64,000 nucleotides of DNA from Escallonia rubra (GCA_033065855.1 JAVXUO010000884.1:248001-312000); one strand, 5' to 3'; positions 1-12,660 are shown, numbered from the stretch's first letter. Translations and numbers: made by a program. The notes: generated by a model not told the origin, from the sequence alone.

Positions 1-1069
1 TCTTAAGATCTTTTCCACTAAAGGTTTGTAATCATTCATTAGGTTACAAATACACTCCACTGGATTTGGGAGATCTTCCGCACCCCGAATGTCACGACTT
101 CTCTCTCTTGCATTTGTCTTTAAAAACTCCATTTGATCATAAGTAATGGTTAAGCATTCTCCATGCCTTTCTTTTCTAACAAGGGATTCTAATACGAGGC
201 AACTCATTCTTGGTTAGTTTACGGCTATGCCTTTTAACATAATACACCATCAAAACTTCAGGTATTCACGGAAGCTATCTAACCAATGCTCAATAGAACA
301 AGATATTTAGGGAAATGATTTAAAGCACAGTCGCGTGCCTTTTATGAAGACCCAGCATATCAGATTTGGAGATAAAGCAACTTACAAAAGTCGGGAAACA
401 ATAAACAATCAACTGAAGATGGAGAAGACCTATATGCCAATAGCGTTGAATGGCCACGAAAGGCAAAGGTATCACAATTTTCTGGTGGGCAAATTCAACA
501 CCGGTGGCGAGCTAGTTAACTCAGAGAACTCTACTTTTAAGGACAATAGTGTCAAGCACTAGCAGGACCAATCATAATTTGGCTAGAGATTGCAAAGGAA
601 AGGTGAAAGTGGAAAATGGATACTCTACATATGGAAAATAGAGAAGAAGAAGGTGATGATCAAATGGAGATAATGCTTATTTCATAACTGAATCCATCTC
701 ACTAGTGCTTCTTCTCCTTATAACGAGGTTACAACCACCAAGGATTTTCGAAAAAGAAAACTGAAACATAATAATGAAAATTACCATTTATTGGGTAATT
801 AAGTTCAGAAAATTCAGACAATGATTTCCTATTAATCCAGCTTCTCTCAAGTTAATGCACCAGCATCAACTACGCCACGTGAGCAAATCAATCTGGTAAT
901 TGGTGATAACGTGCACTTCATGAGCCTTGGTAATTATGCTCATGTATGACTCCACGCGCCCCTGGATTTGTTGAATTTCTCTATGTGTGATCCACATCCA
1001 CTTGGTTATTCTTTCTTTTAGCTGCAGCATTATCCCTCTCGATTTTATCAGCTACACCAACTACTGCCC
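1..1069. other. Unassigned repeat-like DNA
   Basis: No complete gene is visible. A plus-strand open frame at 335-562 (75 codons) is followed by an out-of-frame stretch near 575-620 reading NLARDCKGKV, which resembles the end of a retroelement CCHC knuckle. This may be part of a decayed gag or LINE ORF1, but the match is short. The block adjoins the 3' end of the minus-strand gypsy pol and could hold its 3' non-coding region; no LTR boundary could be placed. Confidence 0.3.
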
Positions 1070-3350
1070 TCATATTAATCTTGATTCTGCGTAAGGGTCA
1101 GGATTGATGATCCATGACATTCCGTCCCTTGAAATCTGCCTCCACCCCTGCAATATAAGTTGGAAATTTGGTCTTTAATACACCCCAGTCTTCCCATGTA
1201 GCCTCTGCTTCAGATAAATTGGACAACCCCACCAGAACTTGTAGGCAAAAGATGATCCCCTCTTGATCATCATGCGATCTAAGATATGAGTGGGTTCAAG
1301 CATAACTTTGCCTTCTGTGTTGATGGGTGGTAATTTGGTAGATGCCAACACTTTTTTTTCCCACAACAGCTTTGAATAATGAAACATGAAAAACATCGTG
1401 ATTCAGAGAGTATGGAGGTAAATCTAGCTAACTAGCCACACTACCCACCTTGGCTGCTATAGTAAAAGGTCCATAATACCTTGGGGCTTACTTCGGAGCT
1501 CCTTTTAAGTGCTAGACTATTTCGTCTGTAGAGCTGCAATTTCAGAAAAACTTGGTCTCCAACTTAGAAAGTTCTTTCAGTCATATGGTTGCCAGCATAA
1601 TGTTTCATCCTGCTCAGAGCTAGAACCAGATTATTCTTTAGCAAGGTGAATATCTTAGCTCTACAAACCATATAGGAGTCCATAGAAACAGTGTGGGTGG
1701 TTTCCAAACTTCCAAAGTTTAAGGGCCTTAGGGACTAACCATAAAGGACTTGGAAAGGAGTCATTTGTAGAGAGTTCTAGTAGTTAGTGTCATACCAATA
1801 CTTAGTAGCTAAGTTAAGCCATATACTCGAAGCCTTGCGCCTGTCCCTACAAGAACATCTCGGCTAGGTCTCAAGGCATTGATTTACTTCTTTAGTCTGA
1901 CCATCACTCTAGGGATGGTATGATGTGCTCGTGTTCATCTTTGTTCCCTGCAATGAAAATAACTTTTGCCAAAAATGGTTGATGAATACACTTCCTCTGT
2001 CACTTGCAATGTTGTTAGGGTTAACATGCAATCTACAGATTTGGTAGAGCTAGGACTAAGGCACTGACTATAGCTGTCTTGAGGTTATCAAAGGCCTTAA
2101 TTGCCTCCGGCACCCAATTGAAGTTGTTCTTTTGTACAAGCTTGGTGAAGGGCTTACTATGAATTCCATAATTCTTGATAAATTTTCTATACTAACCTGT
2201 CAACCCCAGAAAACCCCTGAGTTGCTTGAGTGTTTTGGGGAAGGGGTAATTAACAATAGCCTCTATCTTCCTTGGATCAGCAGCCACCCTTGCTCCAGAT
2301 ATAAGATGCCCTAACTATTCCACTTCTTGGACAGCAAATATGCACTTAGATTTCTTGACATACAGCTGGTGCTTTCTCAAGGTTTGAAGTACTACAGTAA
2401 GGTGTTAACCTTATGAGATAAGGCTAGAAGATATTGTTCATCACGGAGTAAAAAGTTTCTGATGCATTAGTTAGTCCAAAGGGCATCGCTTTGAATTCAT
2501 AGTGCCCAAAGTGTATGGTGAAGACTGTCTTATGTATGTCTGTGGGGTTAACCCTCACTTAATGGTAACCACTCCTTAAATCCAGCATAGTGAAAATTTG
2601 AGCTCTATTAATTCATCTAAAAGGTCATCCACATCTGCTATAGGACATTTGTTGTTAATTGTGAGCTTATTGAGACCTCTGTAGTCTACACACATCCTCC
2701 AAGAACCATCTTTTTTCTTAACCAAAAGTATTAGGGAGCTGAAAGGTGATGAGCTAAGTTGTATGATTCTGGAGTCCAACATTTCATGGACAATTTTTTC
2801 AACTTTTGTTTTTGCATGAGGAATCCTAAAGGGCCTGATACTGATGGGTTAGGCATTAGGAATTAGTGGATGTGGTGGTCTTTTAGCCTAGCAGGGGGTA
2901 ACCCTTTTGGTATAGCAAAGACATCAGCAAAGTTTTGGAATAGGGCAATGAGTTGGGGTTCCTTATTAGTATCTGAAGGTAGTGCAGTGAGTGTATTCAC
3001 TTAACTATATAATGCATTAGGGTTCTCAATGAGGTACTTAAACATACCTTGAGCCGACATCAGTTTGATTTCAGTATTTCCATACCCTTTACGGAAAGTT
3101 ATATGTTGACCCTGTCTGATAATGATCATGGTCATGCCTTCAAAGTCAAACTGGACTTGTCCTAATGTTTTCAACCACTGTAGTCTAGTACACAACACCC
3201 CCCCACCCCAGTTAATAGCATCATATTGGAGTCAAATTCATTATCGTGCATGGTCCAACAGAAATTTTGCACATTGAGTCACTAGTGAATTTATTCCCAT
3301 CAGCTACCATTGTTGTAACTAGTGAGGGTCTGCATTGATGATCCATGACA
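1070..3350 (-). pseudogene. Ty3/gypsy chromovirus-like pol, decayed
   Basis: Read on the minus strand, the domains follow gypsy order. A retropepsin tail (TMVADGNK near 3300, WLKTLGQVQFDFEGMTM near 3170) is followed by reverse transcriptase ([19 protein letters not shown] at ~2730-2675, MPFGLTNA near 2485). Next come RT/RNase H linker motifs (LRGFLGL near 2220) and an integrase tail with SDGQT near 1905, preceded by a stop. The end is chromodomain-like (VFHVSLFK near 1390, LSEAEATWED near 1195). Many stops and frameshifts break every domain, so no protein can be made. The chromodomain-like end suggests a chromovirus; the clade is inferred. The 26 bp at each edge are near-identical (see findings). 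Confidence 0.8.
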
Positions 3351-5526
3351 AATAGACGTTGTGGCAAAACGCCAGCGTGTCATCGGTGACTAGCGGTGGC
3401 CAAAAAAGTTTACTATGGGCTAATCACAAATTAGAACTTAGTGGGAGGTGAGGTGGCTGATCACATAACAAACATGGTCGGCGCCAAGGTAGCCGGTCAC
3501 ACATCGGGATTGAGTAACTAAATGGTCAGTCGCGAGTCAGTCGTGGCGGTCACTAATCTATGGGATATTGAGGAAAAAGGCTCACTGAAAATCATATGAG
3601 ATACAAGTGAGGGGGTTACCAGTGACAGTGGCGGCACCGAACGCAATAAGGTTTAGGGCAGAGCGGAAAGCGATTTAGGGCCAGCACATATTTGTCTTTC
3701 ACACAACGACAATGGGGGTTGCCGTCGACTGTGGTAGTTCTTGAAGCAATAAGGTCTAGGGCCGGTGGTCTTCGACTCGCGATTTAAGGCCACTGCGAGA
3801 ACAATGATGTATAAGAAATTAAAAACACATCATATAGCCTCCGATCTAAAGTCAAAAAGGAAATGTAGCTCATCTTTGGGTAGAGCATTGGAGGTTTTGA
3901 TTTGAATAGCTTCATATGCTTTATTATCTTTCATGTTCTCCCTCGCCCTCAAGCCCCTTGAGTCCACATTGAGTTTGGATCGTGACATGCATTGTCTTTT
4001 ATTTTTTCTAACTCCTTCAACTTTGTGAAACCATTAAGTTCCATATCTATGTTTTTTAGAAGCATCATTTAATTGAGGAATTTTATAACTTTGATCCTCT
4101 ATATTCAAATTGTCTTGAACAAACGATGAAATTTCGATTTGATTTAAAAAGCATGACTAGACATTCTCAATCCATATAAGAAAAAATTAGATTACTCACT
4201 CTGTATTGGTTATCTCCGCGAAAATTGTTGAGGGAAGGAGGAGCACGGTTTCTAAAAGCTACATTGTACTTTCAAGTTAGAGAGTTAAATAAGAAATGGA
4301 GAATGACACTAGAGTGGGATTTAGGATGTCCCAATTTAAATTTTTTCTGAATGGTGAAGTGTCATGCTCCATCGGCGAAGCCATATCGACAAAACATGCA
4401 CGTTAGATGTATGTGTTGTGCACTTGTTTTATCCGTTTATTTTCATCATTTCGTTGGCACTTTACTGAACTACTTCACAATAGCATTTACGAGTTCGGTA
4501 CCTCCTATTTATGTCTCACAATAGAACAAACTTTTACTACTACCTGGATTGTATGAATCTTCCTCTAACTCTGTATATGATGATAATAAATAGTCGTTAC
4601 ATGTTTCTAGTGACTTTTCTACTAACACTTTTAGCGACAACTCTTAGCAGCCTTTTTTTAGCGTTACTAAATAAAAATCACTAAAAATATTTGACAACTA
4701 TTAATTATCGCTATATGCCGAATATGAGGAAGATTTTTTCAACTCGGATAGCAGCCAAAAAAAATTTCCAGACAATATGCCTAGTTTTGCAAGATAGTAG
4801 TTGCCCTATAAATTATTAGCTTATTCCACCTTCGAGAGCAACTCATAGTTTAAATTGTACTCAGAGTTGAGAATTTTCAAAACTCATAAAATCACGACAT
4901 TTAGTTTACGCGTAAACTATTCTTTTCATCTAAGGGGATATCATAGTGTATGAAATATCATAACTCTGTGAATTGATTCAACATAGCATACTCTCTTCAC
5001 CTATATTAACAATCAAGGCCAAATCGTCACTTTGGGCCGTTAAATTGCCAAATCGAAGAACAAAAGGTCAATTCTATGGCATCAATTAAACAAATGGTCC
5101 TTCTACTTTTCAGGTAGTGTCTAAAAGGTCTTCACTTACATACTTTGAAGTCCAAATCGTCACTATATAATAATGACGAACGGCGTGGAATTAGTTTCTT
5201 CCTATAATTATGAAGACAAGTGAGAAAACCTACATCGATCGATAAAGAACATGTATACAAGTACAAAAACCTCATATTTATTTGATTGAATACATATAAG
5301 TATATGTGCAAGTTCCATTACACCCTCGACAAAATTGGTGGAGCGAAAACCCTAGCCGACGATCCAAGTCTCCTCTAAACACCACCTACGGTAGTAACGG
5401 AACTGCGTCATGCACATTCCGATCGACAAATGAATTATCGACTAGATTTTATAGGTTACATAATATTATTAAAATTACATAAACTATTAATGCTACTAGT
5501 AAATAAAGTTTTCATCCACACTTTCC
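3351..5526. other. Intergenic, no gene seen
   Basis: No coding region or complete repeat was recognised. 3360-3800 is GC-richer with repeated ggtggc/gtcgc words. 4590-4730 contains dispersed TAGCGA/TCGCTA words resembling the subterminal regions of plant MITEs; similar words recur at 45110-45250. The stretch lies downstream of the PLATZ stop codon and probably holds its 3'UTR near 5430-5526. Confidence 0.4.
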
Positions 5527-6449
5527 TCAAGAAAGTGGAGACCTTTGAGGTGCACCCTTTCTCCTGCTGCCAAGGGAGAATACAAGTCCGGGGAAGAAAC
5601 TACCACTTCCTTTCTTCTTGTGTTTTCTCACCACCTCAGGCTCCTGTGAAATTCCAGAACCGCCCAGGCCGGTGTTTGAGCACGACGAGAAGTGCAAGGG
5701 GTAGTTCTGGTTAATGTGGCTGTCATCCATCTCCGAGCCATCCATTCGAAGTCCATCCAACTGTGAGAAGGTGAAATCGGATTCACTGAACTGACACAGA
5801 ATGCTCGATAAGTCGTCGCCTTGATAAACCATGTGATCAACCTGCATTGTTATCTTCTTAGTTATATGGATCACAGTTTGGTCGTACGATGAGCACTAGC
5901 ACCACATTTGGTTGCAATTGTCCCAAAAATATTTAGGAAAGAGATAATAAGTGTAAAGAATCACTAATATGCAGTACAAAAAGCTCAAAAATGGGAGGGG
6001 GAAAAAGCATCTGGACCTTTACACGCAGATTTTGGTTATAGAATATATTTTATTTCAGACTGGAGGACCAATTAGCAATAGTGGGTAATGTTCAATATTT
6101 ATTCTCAATTCTCATTGTGTTTGTGTGAGAGATATGTTATATGCGCGCACGCGTGAGAGAGAGCTAATTCCTTGCCTGCTTCGACAATTTAAGCTAAGTT
6201 GTCGACGATTTGACCATCCATTTATCGCGGATGGATAGACTAGATTTTTCTTTTTTTTTAAATTTGTCATCCGTCCGCCCCATTATGAGACGGATGTCCG
6301 CACGAACGGTAAATCATCGTCCACCTCATAATGGGAGGAACGACGAAGTTCACTTCAAAAAAAAATATGGGAGCTGGGCCGCCCACGTCAACAATGTGAA
6401 CGGCCAGATCACCGTTGGCAATAAGTTGTCAGCTTTATCATTTTATGAG

Positions 6450-6482
<33 letters not shown>

Positions 6483-8548
6483 AGAGAGAGAGAGAGAGAG
6501 AGAGATTGTAGTTTCAGTGTAGTGAAAATAAATATATTCAAGATAGATGGGGGAAAGTGAACTGGACCTTGCATGAAATAGAACAGAAGTGGAAGGGCTC
6601 CTGAAGAATTCTGTCACAGGTGAAGCAAGCATTGGCAGGGCCCTTACAAGACCTAGACTGTGCCCTCTGGTTCAAGAATATCACTTTGGCACTGTTTATG
6701 GTGTAGGGCTGCCAAGTAAAGAATTACAAGAGCCATTATTTGGTGCATTAAATAAATATAACCAAACACACACACACCCTATTCAATAATATTCCCTGCA
6801 CTGCCACCCACACCCACCATTTCATTTACCTGAATATAGGAACAGTCAATGAGCTTCTCGAGGTCGTCCAATCTAACAACATCCTGGTAAACATACCTTC
6901 TCACCTGTCACATGTGATCATCACACCAAAATTTCAACATTCTTCCCTAATATGCTATGCACAATCTTCGCTATTTTTGCATCGCGCTCGTTCACAGCAA
7001 ATTAAAGTTTAGAAGTAAACAGTCTCTTGAAGAAAGGCATGAATGCATACTACAAGTTGACCTGTCACTAGAGTGACAAGCTTAAGGTCAGCCTCTATTT
7101 ACTCATGAAATACAGTTGTCTGTCATAAGGAGGAGAGGGAGAGTTCCAATTTCCACAGGGAAGGAGGATCCTCTTCAAACCAATTTCACCCCGATTGTTG
7201 CTAATACTTTCAGTCGACCAGCTTACCAATTTGGCGACTAATGAGAAATCTGTTGCTACAAGATTAACTTTCTAAAACAGGAAAATTTAATGAATGGAGG
7301 AGATGCACCCCATAATTAGTAGGGTATCCTATGGGGCCGGAAGACCTCTGATTAGGGGAAAAGGGAAAAAGAAAGCATATCAGAGGGATACCATTCTATG
7401 TTGCAATTTAGCAGTGAACTGAGCCGCTCAGTTGCTGCAATCTAGCAGCGGAAATTCTAGAATTCAATTACTCGCAGCTACCTGGAAAGTCTAGATGAAA
7501 AGGCCAGGAAACCAAGTTTCCATCAAGGAAAAATAAATGAGCCGTATAGGCAGAGTAAATTCTGAAAATGAGTACTCTTGGTATGTAAAAAACAAAAAAG
7601 GCCGTGAATGAGTATTCTGGTCAAAGTTTCACTTTCATGAAAGCAACAGCTAAGGAACCTTTGCATAGAAATAAATGGATAAAAAAGAAATCTTCTAAAA
7701 GGGGGAATGAAAACAAATCTCAAAAGTGGAAACCAAAAGGTCCAAGCACACCCCTTTTTGGATGCATAAAGAATGAGATACCAACAAGTAGCAAAAGAGC
7801 AACAGTCAAGGGCATGAGGGTCGGATTTGAATCTCACAAGAATTACACTAGAGAAAAAAGCAATTGAATTTGATTTGAGAAAATTGAACTCTGAATTATG
7901 AAAACATTCAAGAACTTGCAAAGATAAATAAAGAGAATCAGAGAAAAGAAATTCGAATGGGATGAACTGAAAGGAAACTCAATTACACGACCCATAAGAC
8001 AATTCCATAGCCCATCAGGAAATGAACAGTGAAAAAGAATAAAGAAAACTAGAGGCTTTTCTCTGGGTTGCTGCTGAGAACTGAGAAAATTGAGCTCAGA
8101 ATAGTGAAAATCCTCAAGAACTAGCAAAGATAAGCAATAAAAATTCAGATAAAAGAATTTTGAATGGGATGAACTGAAAGGAAATTCTTCAATCACACGA
8201 CCCAAGAGAGAATTTCATAGCCCATCAAAATTTTCTCTGCCTCAACAAGAGAATTGGGGTGGTAGTAAGTAACTCCACAGGCACACACATACAGTGCCAC
8301 ACACACACAGAGAGTCATATGTTCATTAATATATAGTGTACCTGAAGGAGGGGGTGAGAGCGGTGAGAAGGCAGGCAGTGAGGGCAAAAGCTTCGGCAGC
8401 AGTCGAGGCAGAAGATGTTCTTCTCGTTCTTGCGACGGTCCTCGTGGGCACCACAGGTAGCGAAGAATGTCTCGGCCATCAGCCCTTGTAGCCATGCAGG
8501 CTTCATCCCCATCTCATCACCACCGCTACCACATTCTCTCCCCATCAT
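5527..8548 (-). CDS. PLATZ family zinc-finger DNA-binding protein, four exons
   Basis: Exons on the minus strand: 8342-8548, 6830-6904, 6568-6708 and 5527-5841. All junctions are GT-AG and phase 0, giving 738 nt and 245 aa. The PLATZ signature is clear: KPAWLQGLMAETFF, then the first zinc cluster CGAH...CLDCC...CPHCLPSHRSH in exon 1. Exon 2 encodes VRRYVYQDVVRLDDLEKLIDC. Exon 3 has the second cluster CFTCDRILQEPFHFCSISC. Exon 4 ends in the family tail GSRRKGAPQRSPLS. PLATZ proteins are plant-specific nuclear factors that bind A/T-rich DNA and usually repress transcription; the target here is unknown. Two adjacent ATGs (8548, 8545) could start translation; the first is used. No lesion is seen. 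A hAT element lies ~0.9 kb upstream and decayed gypsy pol ~2.2 kb downstream. Confidence 0.93.
7874..8233. repeat. ~206-bp tandem duplication in PLATZ intron 1
   Basis: Two direct copies lie head to tail in the 1.4 kb first intron, one from ~7874 and one from ~8080. Shared words include gagaaaattga, agaacttgcaaagata/agaactagcaaagata, gaatgggatgaactgaaagg and tccatagcccatca/ttcatagcccatca. The copies differ by scattered substitutions, so the duplication is not recent. No coding meaning is evident. Confidence 0.75.
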
Positions 8549-8679
8549 AACACACACGCGCGCGCACGCACACACACACTCACTCTCTTCTTAATCTCTC
8601 TCCCTCTCTGCTCTCTCTCCCTCTCTCTCCCTGCTCTCTCTCTCTCTCAATTTTCGTGGATATATATATGGTCTCTTGC

Positions 8680-8715
<36 letters not shown>

Positions 8716-9200
8716 GTGTCTGAAAAGGAAGGGCTTAAGATGGTCTAGCAGGGAACCCTACCTCGAAAGACCCTTCTCCATTTATACTGCAGGTGCCACA
8801 AATGAGGTCTCTTTCGCAAATTATACCCATTATTACTATTATTACTATTGTTATTATTGTTATACTACTATATATACTAATAATAATAATTTACCCACGT
8901 AGAAAACTATATGTATATGTGTATACATGTCATGTACATATATATATATGGATATACTTGTACGTGTAGAGAGAGAGAGAGAGAGAGTAGAGGACGAATG
9001 GGTGGGGAGGAGTGCAGGGCAGCGGTGCTGAGTGGTGATAATGGCGGGAAGGGACAGACAGCCCACCAATGTGTACTTTTCTTTTGGCCTGCAACACTCC
9101 AAATGCCCTTTTGGACACTCATACATATACTGGCGACCCTGCCTGCCTGCCTCTAGGCCTTCTAGGTAGATAAAGCACTCCCCCCCTCTCTGCTTTGACA
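8549..9200 (-). promoter_or_regulatory. Upstream region/5'UTR of PLATZ with microsatellites
   Basis: Immediately upstream of the start codon the coding strand carries a (GT)n block (~8555-8582) and a long (GA)n-rich block (~8583-8649), then (TA)n (~8681-8712). A second (TA)n/(GA)n cluster lies at ~8938-8986. GA-rich 5' leaders are common in plant genes and can bind BPC/GAGA-type factors; that role is inference. The transcription start cannot be fixed by eye. Confidence 0.5.
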
Positions 9201-9424
9201 AACTTACCCCTGTTCTCCTGATTTATTTTGGTTTTCCCTTTGTTTTTTTTTTTTTTTTTGCCCTCTTGCTTTTCTGACAAATATCGTCTCTGTCTATCTC
9301 TACGTGAATCTTTGCCATCAAAGAATTTAACAACTAATCTTACAAAATATATTTAGCGTGAGTAAAACATGATGCGTTTGACTGTACGCTTATCTCGTTA
9401 TTTCTCCCAACTAGTACTCTCAAC

Positions 9425-10460
9425 TAGACCTGACAAATTTCTATCTGTACCCGGTCAAAAATCAAGGGTACGGGTACATATGTGCTACCCGCTAAAATTA
9501 GACCCTTACCCAAATTGAACCGTAATTTTTGGGTCGGTCCGGTTCGGGTTACGGGTTACTTGCGATTTACCCGTTTTTCAAACTATATATAGAACCATTT
9601 GTGCCCTAAGCCTCTCACTTTCATTTTTCTTCACCCTTCTTCTCACTCCTCATATCGCCGCCGCCGTCTGTTCTTCCATGTCTCCCCCCGTCGCCCCTCT
9701 CACTCGAGATCTACCACCACTACCCTTTACTCCATCTTCGCCCTCAATCTCTGCCGTCGTCAATCTTTCACCGCAGCCACGGATCGAGAAAGTCACCGAC
9801 TGTCGCCCTTCGTCTCTCTGTCGTCGATGGTCATTTCATCCTCCGTCGTCGATCGTCACTTCGTCGTCAATCTTCTCTCCGTCAACACTAGATCTACTGT
9901 TGACCGTCGCCAGTCGCCACCAGATCTACTGATCTTGTATTTTTTATTTATTTATTCAAGAAACCTGATCTTGTAGTTTTTTTTTTTTCTTCAAGAATCT
10001 TGATCTTGATTTTATGGAGATTGTGTAATAGATGTTAATGGAGATCGATTATTGTGATTGGCAGTATTGATCTACAGTTGATAGATCTACTGATCTTGAA
10101 CTTTTTTGGGTTCTATTTTGTATATTCAAGTGTCCTAATTTACGGTTGATATATCTGCTGTGTAATAGATCTTAATGGAGATTGATTATTATTGTAGTAA
10201 CTGGTAATGTTGAAGATCTGATTGTGTTTTGTGTAATAAAAGAAGAAAGAAAGGGGAAAAATCATTTAAGAAGGAAGGAATATTTGATTAAAAAAATTAA
10301 TGTTTTACCCGCGGGTAATACCCTACCCGCCTGGGTAGGGTACGGATCTAGGAAAAGTCAATTCAAAAAAAATCGGGTAAAATTTACCCGATCCATTTTT
10401 ATACGGACTCGATCGAATTTTACCCATACCGGGGGCAGGTATACTCGTTTGCCAGGTCTA
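9425..10460. mobile_element. Non-autonomous hAT element, copy 1 (1036 bp)
   Basis: Ends are TAGACCTGACAAA and the complement of TTTGCCAGGTCTA. The sequence ctctcaac precedes the element at 9417-9424 and recurs at 10463-10470, two bases from the right end because the CT run is one unit longer. The 8-bp duplication and TIR form fit hAT. Subterminal DNA is packed with acccg/cgggt words. The centre (9640-9940) is CT-rich with proline/serine-rich open frames, but no transposase. It shares its ends and acccgcgggtaataccc block with the copy at 49618-50699. Confidence 0.85.
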
Positions 10461-10470
10461 CTCTCTCAAC

Positions 10471-11079
10471 TAAGAGCACTCTTTGTGTAACCAATTGTGC
10501 ACCACGTACAATGATACATAATTGCCCAAGCATGAGTATATGTAGCCACTGCACAACATTTATCATATGTTTGATAGCTTATTGAGGTACAAAAAAAATT
10601 GTAAGTTTCGAGTTGTTTCTATTGGGCCCTACTATATAACTGTATAAACTACAACTCTATTGGGAAAGAATCAAAAGATCAAGGCATCTTTGTATAAGGC
10701 TATGTAAACTACCATGTATACCCTTCCTTTACAAACTCTTTCGTTTTACTTTTTGCTTTATATATGTGCTTTTTTTGGCACAAGAATATATGGATCGGGT
10801 GTAAACAGTAAAAATGGTGTGTAAATAGCCTTGTCATTCTATTCTTGTTGTTCATAATTTTCCTAAAAATTATAGGTTTCTTTACTATTTTCAAATTACG
10901 TTTCTCCATATCACAACTCGTGTGAAGAGAGATTAAATGTTGTGTTCAATTATGACCAAATGTGGAAAAAACCCCTTATCTGGCAGGGTCTAGGCCCTAT
11001 TTTTTTTCTGCTAATGAGACTTTTATCTCTTACTAATAGCCTTCCATGTAGGTCCTTCTTATTATTGTGGTGCAGGATT
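10471..11079. other. Intergenic, no gene seen
   Basis: A/T-rich DNA between the hAT element and the first recognisable part of the old LINE. No open frame with family resemblance and no repeat boundary was found. Part of it may be the decayed 5' end of the LINE. Confidence 0.35.
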
Positions 11080-12145
11080 GCAAGGGTTTTGTCGGTTAAA
11101 CTGCTTGAAGATCGAATTCGCTCCCTTTGGAGCCTTGGAGAACAGGTTAGAATTGTCATTAGAGCACTTAACAGTAACCTGCTGGCTTCTGACAGGAAGG
11201 AAGAATGAGACTTCATAAAACTCCGTTCGGTAATACTTATTTTTCCAGTTTTTTTCTAATTTTTTAAACTGGAAAAAAATAAACGTGTTTTACGCACAAT
11301 TTTTTATTTTTTTTCAGTTTTGAAAACCAGTTTTTAAAAATGAGGCTATTTTTGAAAACTTCAAAACGGAGTTTTCAGTTTTGATTTTTATTTTGAGACC
11401 ACCACCACCACCCTCCCACCGCAGACAGCCACCGCCCATCGCCACTACCCACCATCGGTGACTGCCAGCGGCCGGCAGCCACCAGCTACCACCGGTGTTG
11501 TCTGCCGCCGGCCACCGACAGCTACCGACGGCGACTGCCGGCAGCCACCATCAAGCCCCACCATCACCACCGCAAACCACCAACAAAGAAAAAACTCAAA
11601 ATAAAAATTGGGTAATCAAACACCCATTTATTTTTGTAAAAAAAAACAAATTAAATTGATTTTTGTTTTTATTTTTTGTTCTTTGAAAACAGAAAATCAA
11701 AACTGAAAGTGTTACCGAACGTTACCTTCATTGTAGAGCGTTGCTTTGTTTGTTTCTGGAAAAATGAGAGTTGTTTAGAAGACCTTGTTTTACATGAATC
11801 CCCATGTTGGATCCACATTTATGGAAGCTCTAAAGACCATGTTGAACAAAAACTAGTCATGGATATTGCTAGCTTAGCAGGAAAATTATAGCTTTTGATT
11901 GGGCTCCCCGAGATGAGAGTATGCGACTATTTTTTCGTGCTAGTGTCCTAGTTAAATCCCCGACTCCTGATCACTGCAAGGGTTTTCTTGAAGCTAAGAA
12001 GCAGTGAATGGGCGAAAATTGATAAAGTTCACCAATGAGTGAGTGGCAAAGTTGTGCCATTAATGAAACAACTAGGGCACGTCAAGAGAAACTGCCCTCT
12101 AGAAGCAAACTTTCCAAACTCCTGGTACGCGAGACAATCATGTCA
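11080..12145 (+). pseudogene. Old L1 LINE ORF1 (DUF4283 + CCHC knuckle), decayed
   Basis: Two coding pieces flank a MITE. 11083-11208 reads KLLEDRIRSLWSLGEQVRI, a typical start of a plant LINE ORF1 DUF4283 domain. 11727-12145 continues in shifting frames with SPCWIHIYG, DIASLAG, FDWAPRDESM-like residues, FLEAKKQ-like residues, and a knuckle remnant QLGHVKRNCPLEANFPNSWY. In the family this protein binds RNA and accompanies ORF2 for retrotransposition. Several frameshifts and stops make it dead. The matching ORF2 starts at 14422, after an LTR insertion. Confidence 0.7.
11217..11725. mobile_element. MITE inserted in old LINE ORF1, copy A
   Basis: The ends are inverted (left with ccgttcggtaa, right with ttaccgaacg). 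The direct repeat cttcat flanks it at 11211-11216 and 11726-11731. It has A/T-rich arms with cagttttgattttt words and a GC-rich centre of ccaccgcc repeats (11400-11580). It interrupts LINE coding DNA, which fixes the insertion limits. The same family occurs in reverse orientation at 42587-43051. The superfamily is uncertain. Confidence 0.7.
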
Positions 12146-12660
12146 AAAATACCAATTGTGGCATACAGCCTCAAAAAAATTCCTAAAAGGATTTTATGGA
12201 GTCGCCATCTTATTTAATTTGAGAAAAATGAGAAAACCTTAAAAAATAACTCGAAAGTATCCAAGATGGACGACTAATCTTATCGAAACCAGGAGAGGAG
12301 TTTAGGGACTAAGTTACGCAACAGGAAGGTGTTAAGACATGTCGCGCCCTTTCGGTCTCTACTTCGTTTCTAATGATTTTTGGCCTAAAAAACACGTAGC
12401 ATGCAAAATACAGTAAGACTCACCCAATTTAGTTTTTGAATTTTTGACTTGAACTCGACAATATGGGTCGAATTGCCTACGTATCCGGTCTGACAAACCA
12501 GAATCAAATCTACCGTAGTTCGACAATAGTTTTATAGGAAATAGTCTACATTTCGGGACTTAAACCAAGAAATGTAAAGGTATCTTTTTATGTTTTTGAA
12601 TTCAAATGCAACTACGGGATTGGGCGACAATATATATGATTTCTGAGCTAGAAGAATGGT
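12146..12660. other. LTR-retrotransposon-like fragment
   Basis: Contains ttatggagtcgccatctt, caagatggacgactaatctt and a 'gtgttaagacatgtcgcgcc' segment. I associate this pattern with the LTR/leader of plant gypsy elements, from memory of such repeats rather than from a domain. No coding frame or LTR end is visible. It lies between the old LINE ORF1 remnant and a Copia 3' end. Confidence 0.35.

Noticed and set aside
5628..5840. Alternative minus-strand frame overlapping PLATZ exon 4
   Set aside because: Shadow of the real exon in another frame.
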